Below are positions 1-12,720 of a stretch of 64,000 nucleotides of DNA, piece after piece. The notes below the pieces were generated by a model that was not told the origin of the DNA, did not search any database, and was given only the letters and a program-made list of their open reading frames with translations. Origin of the DNA: Takakia lepidozioides (lineage: Eukaryota > Streptophyta > Takakiopsida > Takakiales > Takakiaceae); the NCBI GenBank assembly GCA_030704615.1, contig CM060733.1, positions 15,872,001 to 15,936,000 of the forward strand, in the 5' to 3' direction. Made by a program: the position numbers and the translations under genes. Within the stretch, counting starts at the first letter, position 1. Each line of letters starts with the position of its first letter.

Positions 1-619
1 AAAAGTGAGAAAGAAATTGGTTTGACCAAATCAAAGCCTATCTTTATCCAATTTTGCTTGCCCCAAGACCCACCATTTCCAAATCGAAAGTGGAGTGGAT
101 ATGACCCCACTAAATTGCAGGTCCAACTGATTTTTTCACCTATGCTTGCTATTCATGCAATTACATGGGGGTTGAAATCTCAAAATTGACAAGAGAAAAT
201 GTGCCTCCAAATGAAGTACTTTTTTTTTCTACAATTTTTTTAAAAGCCAATGGTGGATGTGTGTATGTAATGCTCACACACCACAAGGTGAAGTGTTTTT
301 TCCAAAATTGCTAATTTTATGCCAAAAATGGCCTTTGGAGTGCAATCTGTTTTGGGCTTGTTTACCTGTCACGTCAGCGGTCAACAAGCCCTTTTCAGGC
401 CCCAAAACGTAAATGAGAGATCTAAGATATTTTTTTGTAGGTCGAAGCTTTTGTTTTTTTTTAATTTTGTTTTTTGCATCATACTCGAGACAAATCCCTT
501 GTCATTAAAGCTTCAGGAGTGGGCCCCATTAGATTAGATCTGCAAAAATTAGGTCAAACTGCAAATTCAAAGTGACCCGATTCAGGTCGCTTGGGAACTT
601 AAGGGTTAAGTTCAGCTTT
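1..619. other. no gene recognised
   Basis: AT-rich sequence with poly-T runs and no coding signal that I can support. A short reading frame at 319-537 has no recognisable motif. Confidence 0.5.
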
Positions 620-621
620 GA

Positions 622-775
622 TGAAAGATTTTTTAAAAAAAAATTAAAAGGGAAATACCCGGGAGCGACTGCTCACAAATCAGGCCCCTTAATTATAGTG
701 AGAGGAAAAAATAACCTCTTTCATCTCGCCATGAGGCGTTAGGGACACCGCCCAAGGGAAGGGGGAGAAGATTAC
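622..775 (-). mobile_element. SINE fragment, 5'-truncated or diverged
   Basis: Read on the minus strand, this stretch matches the 3' body of the tRNA-derived SINE at 15510-15725: the GGGCGGTGTCCC block, the CATGGCG block, the AGAGG-loop-CCTCT hairpin (700-721 here), the GGGGCCTGATTTGTGAGC block and an A-rich tail (about 622-650). The tRNA-like head is not recognisable on the far side of 775. This is a second, older copy of the same family. Confidence 0.7.
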
Positions 776-1169
776 ACCACATCCACCAAACGCCTTACTA
801 GTTTTGTGAATTTGGAAATTCCTTTCTATGTGAAGTGGTGAACTCAATTGTTCTCTTGGACAACAGTACAAATTGCAAGATATAAACTGTCAAAGCATCA
901 TAATCGCTTCTTAGATGGGCATTCTAGATATTATTGTTGACAGTGAGAATCAGGCAAGCTTTTGGAGCTGCCATAATGGCATTTCCCACCTATAGATACG
1001 AGAGCAAACCTTCAATCTGCAGCTTCAACTCACTCTCAACTCTAGCTTCCACCGTTGGCGTCTGGGCCTACACCGCCCCCACCTCCCCAGTACATCCGGG
1101 AAGTAATCGGGTTGGATATGTTTTCTACCTCCTTCAATCTGTCTCCGAGTTCATCCACCTCAGCAAGTT
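776..1169. other. no gene recognised
   Basis: A plus-strand reading frame runs from 934 to 1245 and is interrupted by the hAT-like insertion at 1178. It has no motif that I recognise and I do not call it a gene. Confidence 0.4.
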
Positions 1170-1177
1170 GGTTGTAA

Positions 1178-1841
1178 CTAGTGTTGGACTGGTGTTGAGG
1201 GTCTACCCGGTTATTAACCCGGGTAACAACCTGGATATAAGCTAACCTAGCTACCAGAAGGTTCTTGACAATTACATGCAGAACAGGCCCGGCGGTTAGG
1301 GCTTGCGAGAGTGATCGGCAAGAACCTTACCCGCCTCAGCTTCCGGCGAGAGGACCCGTGTTGTTACCCGTGTTTATGGTTATGTTGCAGCTTCTGATAT
1401 GAGCTTCTTGGTATCAATATGGGAGGGGATATTGTAGCAGCTACGACATATATGGTAGGATTAGCATTGCTCCGTACTGTGGACTTGAAGCTAGGCATTG
1501 AAGATAGGCAACAACATGCTGAGCTTCCTGGTGATCTGCAGATTGGCTCTTCAAGTAATTTACAAAAGTGACAAGTTTCTGCGCTTCAAGTTTTTTTTTT
1601 TTTTTCTAAGTTTTAAAAGTCAAAGTATTGATAACCGTTGTTGATATTTTGCAAGAATATTTTCGAGGACCTTTGTTGATATCAGACCTTCGTTTTTTCA
1701 TGAAGTGCAATTGTTGATACCAGCCTGGTACCAGAATTTAAAAAATAAACATTATTTAACGACCTACCAGAACACAAAAACAAAATTTCTTCCTACCAAG
1801 AACCTACTGGTATAAGCAAAACCTGATACCAATCCAACACT
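1178..1841. mobile_element. non-autonomous hAT-like DNA transposon
   Basis: A 664-bp insertion is flanked by the 8-bp direct repeat GGTTGTAA at 1170-1177 and 1842-1849. Its ends form imperfect terminal inverted repeats: AGTGTTGGACTGGTGT at the left and the complement of AGTGTTGGATTGGTAT at the right. An 8-bp target duplication and short terminal repeats of this kind are typical of the hAT superfamily. The interior has no transposase frame, but it contains a GC-rich part (1270-1340) and a poly-T tract near 1592, so it would need a transposase supplied from elsewhere. Confidence 0.7.
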
Positions 1842-1849
1842 GGTTGTAA

Positions 1850-2014
1850 TGTTGTGACTCGAGAGTGAGATGCTTAGGAACTTGGAGATAACCCAGCCTA
1901 GAACACAAGCAGCCGATTTGTAGGATGACACAACTTTGTGTAGGGTCTAGAAGAGCTGACCACACAGAAAAGCTTGCATGCAGTAATGCTACAACTATGA
2001 ATCGGATAATAATC
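1850..2014. other. spacer between hAT-like element and inverted-repeat arm
   Basis: No feature seen. It continues the sequence interrupted by the hAT-like element. Confidence 0.4.
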
Positions 2015-2288
2015 CTTCAGAGCCACCTAACCAAGCAAGCAAAGGACGAATGTTAGCTGGAAGGGAACAGAGAGAAATCCATTCAGGAGGGATTTCGGAT
2101 GCGACAGTATCCCAGGATAAAGCTCTGTGAGCATAAAGAGAAGAAGTCGCCTCAGAGGGAGAAACAAACCTTCCAGACTTACAGAGATGAGAGAAATGAG
2201 AGATACCACCTTGTTCGCAGAAGGCCCACTTCCTATGACATATCAAAAGCGCATCTGAGTCTGAGTTGTAGTTCGCAAAAAGGGTCAC
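1995..2288 (-). pseudogene. LINE ORF2 C-terminal remnant
   Basis: A minus-strand frame of 97 codons is almost the same as the frame at 15729-15995, sharing ANYNSDSDALLICHRKWAF and GGISHFSHLC. At 15.7 kb the same sequence leads into a zinc-binding reverse-transcriptase tail, so I read this copy as a fragment of a LINE second ORF. Homology to the other copy stops near 2015, where the inverted repeat ends. Confidence 0.55.
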
Positions 2289-3400
2289 ATTTCATACAAG
2301 AAAGATGTTGCATTTCGCTGCTTTTTTGAGGAATAAATATGACCAAATGCAGGATCCTCCAAAATATTTATGAACTTTTTGTATGTGGACAAAGTAATGA
2401 TTGGGTGTCTTCCTAATGTATTGTATTCATATTGATGTAGTTTAATTTCTTACTATATTACCATATATCACCACGTTATGAAGAGTGCCCCAATTTGTCC
2501 ATCGGGAGCAAACAAAGTACATTATACAGAAAATAAGACAACCAGCATGTAGCCCAGTGGGCATACCACGTTGGATGTGGTTGTGGGTTCGTAGCTCAGG
2601 AAATAACATTCCCCCTTGGTTAGTCTTGTTTGGTTTTAGCTTCTTAGTGTTGAAGAGTAATAGTAATATTTTTTCTAGCTCTTACTAAATGCCTTAACTT
2701 GTACGATCATTTGCAAGGATCCAGTATTTAGAAGCTTGAGGCTTAGAGTTTGCTAGATGTTTTAGCAAAGCTTGGAGGCTTTCTAGTTTTATTTGAACCT
2801 TGAAAAGGACTAGAGTGAGAGGTGGGCCCTTAGCTTAAGAGCTGAATTGTACTTTGACAATATTGTGCCATTTCATTGTTAATATAAGCTATTTCCCAGC
2901 AAGGAGGTTGCGTACCTAGTCTTGCAAACTTGTCGAGTGTAGTAGCTGAATTTTAGGAAGATAAAGATAAAGATAAAGTTTCTTTAACGTCCAGTGTATT
3001 TACAGAGCCTACAGCTCAACACACAACCCATTGAGGGGCCAACGGACGGTTTAAGGCACATGTTGAAGGATTGAACCAAAAATCACCCAGGTTATGCACA
3101 GGCAAGGCACAAATATCCAACCACAGGGTCAGCAAACCGTATAGGAGAGGCTAGGTGAATAGCTCGACTAACAGCTTACTAAGTGTTGGTTTCTCTTTGT
3201 CAAAATGGGAGGATGCATTTCATGTGGTATGCTTGTTTCGACTTCCAAGAGCTAACGGCAAACATGTGGATAATCGTCGGCTGATGCATTCATGCCGACT
3301 GCGATTTCATACTAGAATGAGCAAAAACGCATAGTCTTCATATCAAGTTCTTTGCAAAAAACGCCTTTGGAAAATGTTGTGCTCATGATATTTTGAAACT
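2015..3400. repeat. left arm of a large inverted repeat
   Basis: About 1.4 kb here is the reverse complement of 13920-15990. Matched landmarks are the LINE-derived frame (2015-2290 against 15725-15990), the segment with ACTTGTCGAGTGTAGTAGCTG (about 2930 against 14600), the (GATAAA)n run near 2958 and the block ending AAATGTTGTGCTCATGATA (3380-3400 against 13920). The arm lacks three stretches present in the right arm: a SINE, a 223-bp MITE and about 260 bp near 14945-15205. It therefore preserves the empty sites of the first two. The arms bracket the V-ATPase subunit d gene. Confidence 0.8.
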
Positions 3401-4671
3401 CCCACTCTGTCTAGGTACCAGCCCGTTTTTAATATACCCATAGCAAATTTCAAAATTCGGCATAGAGATGAAGAGATAGACTCCTCATAGTGATAATTGG
3501 ATGTGAGCGATGGGTGGATGGCTTTGAAATTGAGTTCTCGGAAGATTTGTGATAATATATTTAACTGTGCAGTATATTTATTAAATCTGATCTAATTTTT
3601 CTAGTCATCCAACCTATTTATGGGAGTCTTCAGTACTTTTTCATCTGTTGTCAATATATATATATATATGTCAAATTCTAGTAATAATATCATTTTTTCA
3701 ACAAAATAATTTGCATATTTTTAGAAAGCTAAAAGAATCCACAAGAATATGGATTCCCGGAAGGGCTTGTGGGTATGGACATCCATACAGTTTCAACTTA
3801 GATGCTATGTGCGGAAACATAAACACAAAAATAGGAGGGAAAATTGTGGATTTAGATGTATACAGATCTAGGGATCCCAACAAGATGATATGGGATGTTA
3901 CCTCTACTACAAGATTATAGCAAAGTCGTTTTTTACAGGAGAATATTTGGAGCTGCCCACCAATAATACAAGTTGAATGGGGAATTTTTTTTTAAGGAAT
4001 GTGATCCATACAGCTCTTATGATTTGAGGATGGATCAATTTTTGTTTCTTTTTGTGTTTAAAACTGTGCAATAAAATTCATCAGTATTTGGTGGTCCATA
4101 TGTTGTTTGAGAGGCATAGAACTTGGCGGTAAGTCAGTAATGAGCTTCTTAGCTTGGCTCATTGGAAAGTGGCCATCTTCTCCCTCACTTCAGACCCTGG
4201 GTATCTTACTTATCAACATACAAGGGACGTGATTCTCAAGCAAGATTGGGAATATTGGCAAGTGCTTTGGAAATTGCTGCCCACTTAGGACTTGATAAAT
4301 GTCATTTTGTGAATCCTTGGAGCAGGGTTGGGCAATCACGTTGCCCCAGTTAGAGCCCCAGTTAGAGCCGTTAGCAGTGTCCACCTTAAATGATCATCCC
4401 AAAGTCACATAACACAGCCCATTTGTGGCTGTCACATGCATCAAGGACACTTACCCAAAAAGAAACATAAAGAATCTTACCTAGAATCATAAAGAAGAGC
4501 GGGTGCGAAGCATTTTGTCATTGCATTTACGGACCACATGGAAATACTGTGTGGGTTTAAGCCCTAAAACAAGTGGCTCAATGCTTTTTTCAGTTAGCAA
4601 CTTAAAAGCACTTTCACAATGTGCTTATAATCAAATGCACATATAAATAAAGCTGAAGGCTTTCCTGCCCC
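3401..4671. other. downstream region of the V-ATPase gene; no gene recognised
   Basis: Contains a short (TA)n run at about 3654-3669 and several short frames without motifs. The 3' untranslated region of the V-ATPase transcript should start at 4671 and run leftwards; AATAAA-like hexamers lie near 4645-4652. Confidence 0.45.
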
Positions 4672-7600
4672 CTAGAATATCATAACAATACCATCATGGA
4701 TTCGGGACTTTTGGTTCTGGGCTACACATTCTGAAATCCACATCAAGTTCCTGGTCTCCTGTTCCCGTAGTCTGACGTAGGCAAAGAACACTGCATAGTG
4801 AAACTGCATATGCCCACCAGAAGGAAAAGGATTAGCTCCAGTTATCTCAGTTATGTATGAAGACTAACATGGCTGTCAGCTTAGAAACAAGTGAGAAGGG
4901 CTCTCCTCTGCATTGCAAAGATGTCCACGTGTGTTTGCACAAGTGTGAGAGAGGACGGAGAGGATCGGCAATGGGTGAGGTGGGCCAACGTGATGGCCTG
5001 CTTTAAGAGGGATGTGCACAGATTTCCCCAATGATAACCAAAACGAATTGCAAATATTATTGAAAGAAGAGGCACACCTGCTGTTCAAACGCTTGAGCCA
5101 GTCTTTTAACCTCCTCCTCATAGAAGGCCTTGTCCAGCATCTGGCTTTCCCCAAATGATAGCTTTGCAAAAATTGCTTGATAAGGAGGATATTTCTCCAT
5201 CGCTCCACGCACCTGTTCACCCAATATTTAAACCAGATAGAAGGATCTATCAAAAGGATCTATCAAAACTAGCTCAGCTCACCAGCTGTATCTGGACAAA
5301 CGTTCACAGGAAAGCCGAGCTCCTGAACTGCAGTGGACAATCATTCCTCCAATTCACACAGCCAATGAATAGTCCTGGGGTTTTTATTTATCCTGTGCTT
5401 GTGTTCCATAAACTTTTGAGGGTTTTTCATGTACATTACAAGAGCACACATTCCCGTCTCATACATGCACTAGGTGTTGGTAGAAAGTTGATGGCTGGCT
5501 AAAGAAATCTCTGCAGAAGACTGGAATGCTAGAGGCAGCCGTACATACAAAGGCAGGTCCCACTTCAGGCAAGAGCCTTCTGGAAGGGTAGCCACCATAC
5601 CTACTAAACTTCCTAGGGACTACATCATTTGTATGCAAGCAACAAACTCTCCTCTTTTTGCCTCCTTTTTCCTTCCATCAAAGAGGGAACAATGGTGTTT
5701 AACTGAAAGTACATAACAACCACAACCTGATATCTTGCAGCAGATATATTATATATTAGAGTGCAAAAGCAAAGACATGCTTAGTAGGCACCGGAATTTT
5801 ACCTGATCAGAGTCATCACAAACTGCCAACTCTTCATGGCCATAAGGATACCTGTTGAGAAATCAGCTCCGTCAAACGACAACGTACACCCCTTCCCATT
5901 TTTACAGAAACAAAACCAGGAGATAGACAAGTGCAAGTGCAGGGTACAATTTGTAATAACAGGAACCCTGACGAAACCAGTCCGACCGAGAAGAGCAGGA
6001 ACTCACAAGAGACCAAAACTGGAGTACAACTTTCGTCGATCATCCCGGGTCAATTCTGTACCGATGCTGTGGAGATCCGAAGAGCTGAGCAGTTAGTGCA
6101 AGTTGTGAAAACAGTTTCTAAGGCAACAGAACCTTGTGTCAAACATTTTGGTGCCCAAGACTGAACTCTGCCTGCTGAACAAACAACCCAAACCTCTGGT
6201 AAAACATGACAAAATATCCATTCATACCGATTGTGTTGCACATGCTGTTATATTCAAATGGCTGCAACTGCTACAAATTCATCGCAGACAGAAGAGTACA
6301 GCTGGACAGGGTCAACAGAGAGAGAAGACTCTGGCCGAGCCAGCATATATAAGGGCCATTTCCCCTTGTTGGTACTGCCCCCTGGGGAGGTGGGTTCTAT
6401 CACTGTCAACACAGGAGCCCTCTGGTAGCAAGGGTACAAATGTCTGCAAGTCATTACCTATTGATTGTGATATTGACAGCCCTACGGTCTGCCTCAAAGG
6501 CAAGCAAATCACACATAATTGTGGCAGTTGCACCCCCAAGTTTCTGTGACGAGAAAACACCAGTAACTGTTAATATGAATCTTGTCTGTGGACTGTCAAC
6601 TTTTTGACAGTCAGATGTAAGGTGATAGGATGTATGCAGAGATTTAGGAAAGGACAAACATAACTGAAACCTAGCTGTAACAATATCATAACAATGCTGA
6701 TCCATAGGGAGGTCCACAATAAGGGGAACACACAGCAGACTTTATGGTTGCCACCACGACATTGTGCCCACAGGTTATCACAGGTTATATATAATTTGAT
6801 TCCTTAATACCTCAGCTTTAAGACCTTCATTTCCACAAAGTCATATACACACGTCTTTCGATCCCATGTCATACACTCTTTCTGGGGAGCACTTGAATGT
6901 GGGTGGGAAATTGTGCGACATACCTGACAAAACTTGTAAAAATCCTCTAGGTAGGCTTTGTATAGGGTGTTTCGCATAATCTCTATGTTCATGTCATCCA
7001 GGTCCTACAAACACCACTCCACAAGTTGCTATCAGCATCCACTCGCATCTCCGTACAGCATATAATTGTAATTGACACAATCTCCTCACCCGCTCCTTAC
7101 AGCACAAGTCCATTGAGAGCTCCATTTTCCATTAGACTCCAAACCAAAGTGCTGGCTAACATAATCTGAGATTGGTTCAAAGAGCAGTCAACATTGAAGA
7201 GCGCCACAAATGAGCACCTCTTGTCTGAACAAAGACAATACATACTTCAGAAGTGATGCACTCTGAGAAATAGGGGGCCAGGGGTGTGTCCACAAGCACC
7301 AGCCTATACAACTCCCGCATATTATGGGCAACCGCAAGTGTTGCAATACTGCATCATGCACCAACCTTTATTGGTTATACCAAGAAATGTACCATACTGA
7401 AAGTTTCCCTTCATCCTCCAGTTTCAATGAATCTTTGATGGTTTGCAACCCTGCAGAGATTATGCAGCCTACACCTACACGTCCTCTCAAAACCCTCTAT
7501 CCAAGTTACCTCAATTTTCACTGAAAAATCAGGACAAACTATTTTCCCTGCGGTTAGCACTTAACAGTCGTAATCAAGACTTGTCCATATTGCCTAGAAA

Positions 7601-9395
7601 ATGTAAGAATTGTTCAAATATGAACCCTAGCATGGGATCACCACCCAACTCGGTTTAGAGGTTGTGTGTGTGTTAGGGCTGCTAGCTCAAGGCCTATGAA
7701 GTCAGTCAGAGAAATGCATCGAAAAGAGCTGGGATTCCTTTATTTTCCCCACAATAGCAAGATTTAAACATTGTAGAACTTGCAGCTGCAAATGCAAGAA
7801 AATACCTGTCAAACATTCCAAGAGGATGACATTTCTCAAGGAGCTCATGCACATCTCTTTCATGCAGAGTGCCTGTGACGATGAGCACCACATTGTCTAT
7901 CATGTGCCCATACCTGCCATGACAACGAGCTGTAGAGTCATTGCAACCACATGTACTCTGCTTGCAGTTGATTTTTGATAGTCTTGTGTACTGATTACAT
8001 TTAACTGGGATCTACAGCTGCAGTTTCAATGCAAAACCTAGAAATCACATTCTAAACACGCAAATGGGTGAACACCTGCAACCTATGTGTATGTCTTGTC
8101 TGGCATCAAAACGACATCTACTGTCTAGCAAGTGGGATGGGGCCAGAATGTGATGTGGGGCATCTTGCCCTCTTCTGTGGCAATCCAGAAAGGACATTGG
8201 TGAAGGAAGAAAGCAAAAATCACGAAGGGTGAGTTTCTAGAAAATGAATAGGGGCATAAGAGGGCAAGATGTAGACGCTAATTCTGTCTAGTCAAGAGTA
8301 CCCACCGAGCGACTGCAGTAAGAGAAAGGGAAGGAAGAAACACATACGTGATGTATTCAAGAAAAGTTGACAAAGGCTCAGTGGCCTGACTTAGCATATG
8401 GTAGTACTCATCCACCAACTTCTGAGTGCACTTCTCCACAATTGTTGTTGTGTGTAATGGTGATGGTTCTGCATATATACATATCAAACATCTCAACTAC
8501 TTCAAATTGTGTGAGAGCTCGAAACATACTTCTGAAGTGGCCTCAAGAACTGGGGTCTAGAAAGCCCCATGATGTCCACAGATATGGCTGGCAGGTTAGT
8601 ACCCGACACATTATGTTCTGGTAACTACCAAGCACAGTTAGTACCTAAACTGCACCTTTAGGTCCATCATATAGTACTCTTTTGTAACATGTGTACAAAA
8701 ATTCATAAAGTGCTTGATTGGGAAGCATCCAGTGCAGTATCAATCCAGGTGGGTTAACATTGACGTCCATGTGAAGCAAAAGCAAGTACAACAACAGCAC
8801 AGGCACCAGATCTCTATGATACATTACAAGTGAGGCGTAAAATTCCATACTGGATAAACTACAAACACAAACACTTAGAGCTTGACAAACCCCATTTATC
8901 CGTTCCAGATAATCCTTTAATGCCAAGCTTAAATCTGATTAAAAGTGAATCAGGGCGACATACTTCAATAGACATCAGGAGCGAGTAGCTTTTCACTTAA
9001 ACAGAAATGCTTCATTCATGATACGCATCAATTATGACCCAATGTTAACTTTACCTCCATTCGGAGGTGCTGCATGCCACAAACATAGCATGAAAATGAC
9101 GTTTGTAGTGCAATCGATGTCATACAGGAACTCCTCCAGACATTACGTCCTCCGTTTCAGAGTAACTAATATTTTGTATATGAATTGAATAATTAACAGG
9201 AAATGTAAAGGTACCGTTTGCCAAGTACGGGCCGTAGTCAGTGGCTGAGAGATGCATCTTGATGTCATCCAAGGTTTCACACTGGCACAGATTGTTGTAG
9301 TCCGCGGCAGTAAGCAGACCCGATCTGTAGCCACGCACTATGGCCTCCAAGTAACCGCCCTCGACATTAAAAGTAAGCGCTTCAAAGCCGTACAT
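4672..9395 (-). CDS. VHA-d: V-type proton ATPase subunit d (V0 sector)
   Basis: Encodes the V0 subunit that sits on the cytosolic face of the c-ring and couples it to the central stalk of V1, in vacuolar and trans-Golgi membranes. Ten exons join in frame: 9395-9215, 8468-8348, 7913-7806, 7348-7246, 7004-6924, 6543-6458, 6066-6007, 5851-5803, 5212-5078 and 4803-4672. All introns are GT-AG and the joined frame is 351 codons plus stop, the usual length of plant subunit d. Recognisable blocks in order are [110 protein letters not shown] and [18 protein letters not shown] chose the start at 9395 because it gives the family N-terminus; an in-frame ATG at 9416 would add seven residues. The gene looks intact and lies between the arms of a large inverted repeat. 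Confidence 0.95.
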
Positions 9396-10599
9396 GGACA
9401 TATCTAGAAACTCCAAATTTCAGGTATGCCCTCCGAAATTCAAATCCGGTGAACCTCAAACTATGGAGGCTGAGTATACGCTCAGTCTCCTTTTCACCTT
9501 TTTCTCAATCTCCCTGCCTTTATCTCTCTACCTACATTGACCAGTACAGGAAACCACTCTAATCGCAACTTATATCAGCCTTGGCAGGGAGATCCGTCTT
9601 CTCTTTTACACTTTTTCCTCTGTAGCTTCGTCAAGAGATGAACATTAAGCTCCACCTATACAAGATCTTGTCTACCACACTCTTGTCTGCAGATTGATCT
9701 GACAGACAAACAGCACCGTGAGGAAGAGCGATAGGTCACTTCCGAGTTCCTCTGCCTGTACTTACTGGTAACTTACTAAAGCCTGGCGAGTGGGTTACCC
9801 GTTTTCGTTAGAAACTAGTAAGTATCATCCTACCAGTTACTAGTAACTTAGTTTACCTACGTAAAAGCTAGTGTTGTGCACGTGGCCTGGTGGGACACAT
9901 GGCATCCGCACAGGAGTCCAGCTCAAAGCCCTGTAAAGTTTATCACAATAGCACTTGTTTGTTTTTTACACAGAATATTCTGTTTAGAAAGAGTATTCTA
10001 TTTTTTTCTTTTTCTTTTTTTAATGAAAGGGGACGGAGGCTAAATTTCATCTAATTGCTGTGTGTTTGTACTTTAATGATCTATTCACCTCACCAACTTC
10101 CAGAAACCGTAACGAAGTCAGTTATAGCGCATCCAACTCAAGCAAAGGAGGTGTCAATAAAGACATACTTTTGTGCAAAAAAATATATGAGTCAATCAAA
10201 AAGCCTTCTCCAATTGCATGATATAGTACCTATTTTTAATAAAATTCAAAGGGCTGCCTACAATCCCCCTTTTATTTAAGAAAAAGTAAAAAATAAATAT
10301 AGAGATAGCAGCGTGATCAACCATCCTCACCAAAGCAAGACCGTCCTACTTGCTCCTCATGTTGTTAATCCATCCACTGAGCATTTCGTCCTCTATGCTT
10401 AGATATATATATATATATATATCTCTATTGGTGTTTTTTTTGCTTACGTCTAATTCGTAATGGCTCCACCTTAAGCAGAAAACTGGAAGGCTAGCTAGCG
10501 TTCCCGGTCCTCATTTTATTGAAATACTAAAAATATTTAAAATATAAAATTGAAACCATCAGCACTGACAGTAATCCCTGAAAATAACTAAAAATTACT
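9396..10599. other. upstream region of the V-ATPase gene
   Basis: Expected 5' untranslated region and promoter of the minus-strand V-ATPase gene; no core promoter motif is clear. At 9765-9865 there are several short inverted copies of TTACTGGTAACTTACT-like sequence, perhaps a decayed miniature element. A (TA)n run of about 22 bp lies at 10402-10424. Confidence 0.4.
10402..10424. repeat. (TA)n microsatellite
   Basis: An uninterrupted TA dinucleotide run of about 11 units, directly visible. Confidence 0.9.
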
Positions 10600-11690
10600 C
10601 AAACTTCCTCTTTACAAGCAAGGACTACTCAATGCTTGGAAGGAGGCATGATCGAACGCACAGAACCCGTCGGAGAAATTCCTCTCTAAGTTGAAAGCAG
10701 TCAACATTGTGAGCCAACGCTTCAGCCAAGCCTGGCAGAAATCAGAAAGAGAAAGGTTAAAGCCCTCACCAAATGTCTGATGGTCTGCCAAAGGAGATTG
10801 GAATCCACACGTTGTGATGAACATACCTTCCGTACCTATGTGGAAGCTAGGTACAATTTGGATGTGCGCCACAAGATGCAAGAACGCAAATGGAAGCTCC
10901 AAACAGGGATCAACTGGTCGGCGAAGGGAGAGACGATGTCAAAATACTTTTTTGACAAAACCAAGTTGAGATCTTCCAAATGTATTACAGAACTGATTGA
11001 CCAAAACACTCCTCAATCGGCTTCTGCTCCCAAAGCCATGGCTTCTCTTTTTGCGGCCCACTTCCAGGCATTGTTTCACTCAGACCTTCCCAATCTTTCG
11101 CCTTCGGCCCTTCAACAAGACTAACAAGACTCTCTGAAACACACCCCAAGGGTTCTCACCCACCAGAAGGCGAAGACCCTGGAAGAAGAATTTACGGATC
11201 ATATGGAGTTGGGAGATGCACTCTCCAACCTGCAAAATATAAGTCTCCAGGAATGGATGGGATTTCTGTAGAATTCTATAAGGCTCTATGGCCTGACATT
11301 TCCGCTGAATTCACAGCCATGGCCAACGATCTATACATTTATGGAGTTATGCCTCCTTCTATGTCCCAAGGAGTGATTACCTTACTCTACAAAAAATGCG
11401 ACAGAACCAACATTTCTAATTACCGCCCTATAACCCTTATCAAAGTGGCTTACAAGATTGTCGCCAAGGCTTTGGCTCTCAGATTGCAACCCCTTCTTCT
11501 AGGTCTTATTCGCCCCAATCACACTGGGTTTATCAAAGGAAGGTATATTTTAGACAATCTGCTTATGGCTCGGGAACTTCCGCACTTTGCTCACAGCACA
11601 AATCAAGCTATTGCCCTACTGCTTCTAGACTTTGAGAATGCTTTCGATAGAGTTGAATGGAGCTACCTTGTCAAGTAAAATTTACTAGTA
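10600..11690 (+). pseudogene. LINE (L1-type) reverse transcriptase fragment
   Basis: Part of the second ORF of a non-LTR retrotransposon. The first part (10690-11124) carries the linker region before the polymerase, with KYFFDKTK, and ends in a stop. The second part (11220-11678) carries reverse-transcriptase blocks: KSPGMDG with VEFYKALW, NYRPITLIKVAYKIVAKALA, HTGFIKGRYILDN and the motif A sequence LLDFENAFDRVEW. The two parts are in different frames and separated by stops, and the copy ends just after motif A, so the YxDD motif, endonuclease and tail are missing. It cannot be active. Confidence 0.85.
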
Positions 11691-12480
11691 GTGTGAAACT
11701 AGCGAATAAATAGTTTTTATATATGACACTTGGGCTTGATCCAAGTGTCAACCCAGGGATCAAGATATTTGTTGGCCCCTGGGCGTGGCTTATCTTCACG
11801 GCGAACGCGCGGTGAGGCTTATCTCTTTCGAGTTGAGCCTCCCGCGTCGGCTATGGCGCGCATAGTGCAGATTCCCCATAGCTTTTTGGTGTGCTTGGCT
11901 TGACTCGTAATGTATGAGTGATGGTGTTTAGTTTATTATTATCACTCGAGAGAGATGTTATCTGGTCTTATAGTGCTAGACTAGATAGACTATGTGTTGT
12001 TAGCATTGTGTTGTTGAGGATTGAATTATGGAAAGCATAACTCATAAGGAGAAAGAGTGGTTTATAGTGATAAGATAGTGGTTGCTGGTTTCGAAGTTAC
12101 AATATTTGCACAATGGTATGTACGGACTAATACCGTACAGGTATAATCTGATTTTGATTCCGAAGAGCAGGTTGCCTCAACACAAGCATGCAAAGCCATT
12201 TGTTTGAAAGCTTGCAGAGCTGAGAAGAGAAACAAAAGCATGTGTTTGTAGCTAGCTTTGGTGGCGAATCATGCGACTGGTCCTTTGAATACTCTGTGAA
12301 TATGAGCTTTCTTTGGCTTTCCTAAAGTGGACGTCGTAGCTATGCTCAGACTATGAAAGCAAAGGTACTATGGCAAGCAGGGTGTGGATTCAAATTGAAG
12401 ACAACGTCCCTAAGAAGGTCATCTCTGACGGAGCATGGATGGACTGTTGTGAATGTAATGCCTAACTATAATACAAGTTT
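11691..12480. other. no gene recognised
   Basis: A GC-rich patch near 11760-11880 is followed by AT-richer sequence. I see no coding or RNA gene. Confidence 0.4.
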
Positions 12481-12488
12481 GTCTTGCA

Positions 12489-12720
12489 GGAGTTATGTGG
12501 GTCTGAAAATGGTTCCCTGTTGTGATTTACGGAAGAAGACCAGGCATTTTTGACACAGTAGAAGAGGCCGCAAGGGCCTATGCTTCGGCCGCAGGTGCCT
12601 TGAGAGGAGCTAAGGTGAAGACCAATTTTCGTCTTCTTATGACGATCTGAGTATTAGTCAGAGTTCTACCGTTGAGTCTTGGAGCAGCCCCACCCATCAG
12701 ATTCTACTGATCAGGGTTTT
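12489..12720 (+). pseudogene. AP2/ERF transcription factor fragment, broken
   Basis: Reading from a plausible splice acceptor (TTGCAG at 12484-12489), the frame gives KWFPVVIY, then GIFDTVEEAARAYASAAGAL, then RGAKVKTNF. This is the second half of an AP2/ERF DNA-binding domain, including its amphipathic helix. Two lesions are visible. An in-frame TGA at 12503-12505 falls inside the domain. A single-base loss seems to lie just after the KTNF codons near 12630: in the next frame the sequence continues as SSYDDLSISQSSTVESWSS, typical of the serine-rich stretch after an ERF domain. I found no first half of the domain upstream. It is a pseudogene piece or a gene with base errors. Confidence 0.65.

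Noticed and set aside
8645-8926. An extra exon in the first V-ATPase intron
   Set aside because: The 10 placed exons already give the full 351-residue family length and exon 1 joins exon 2 in phase.
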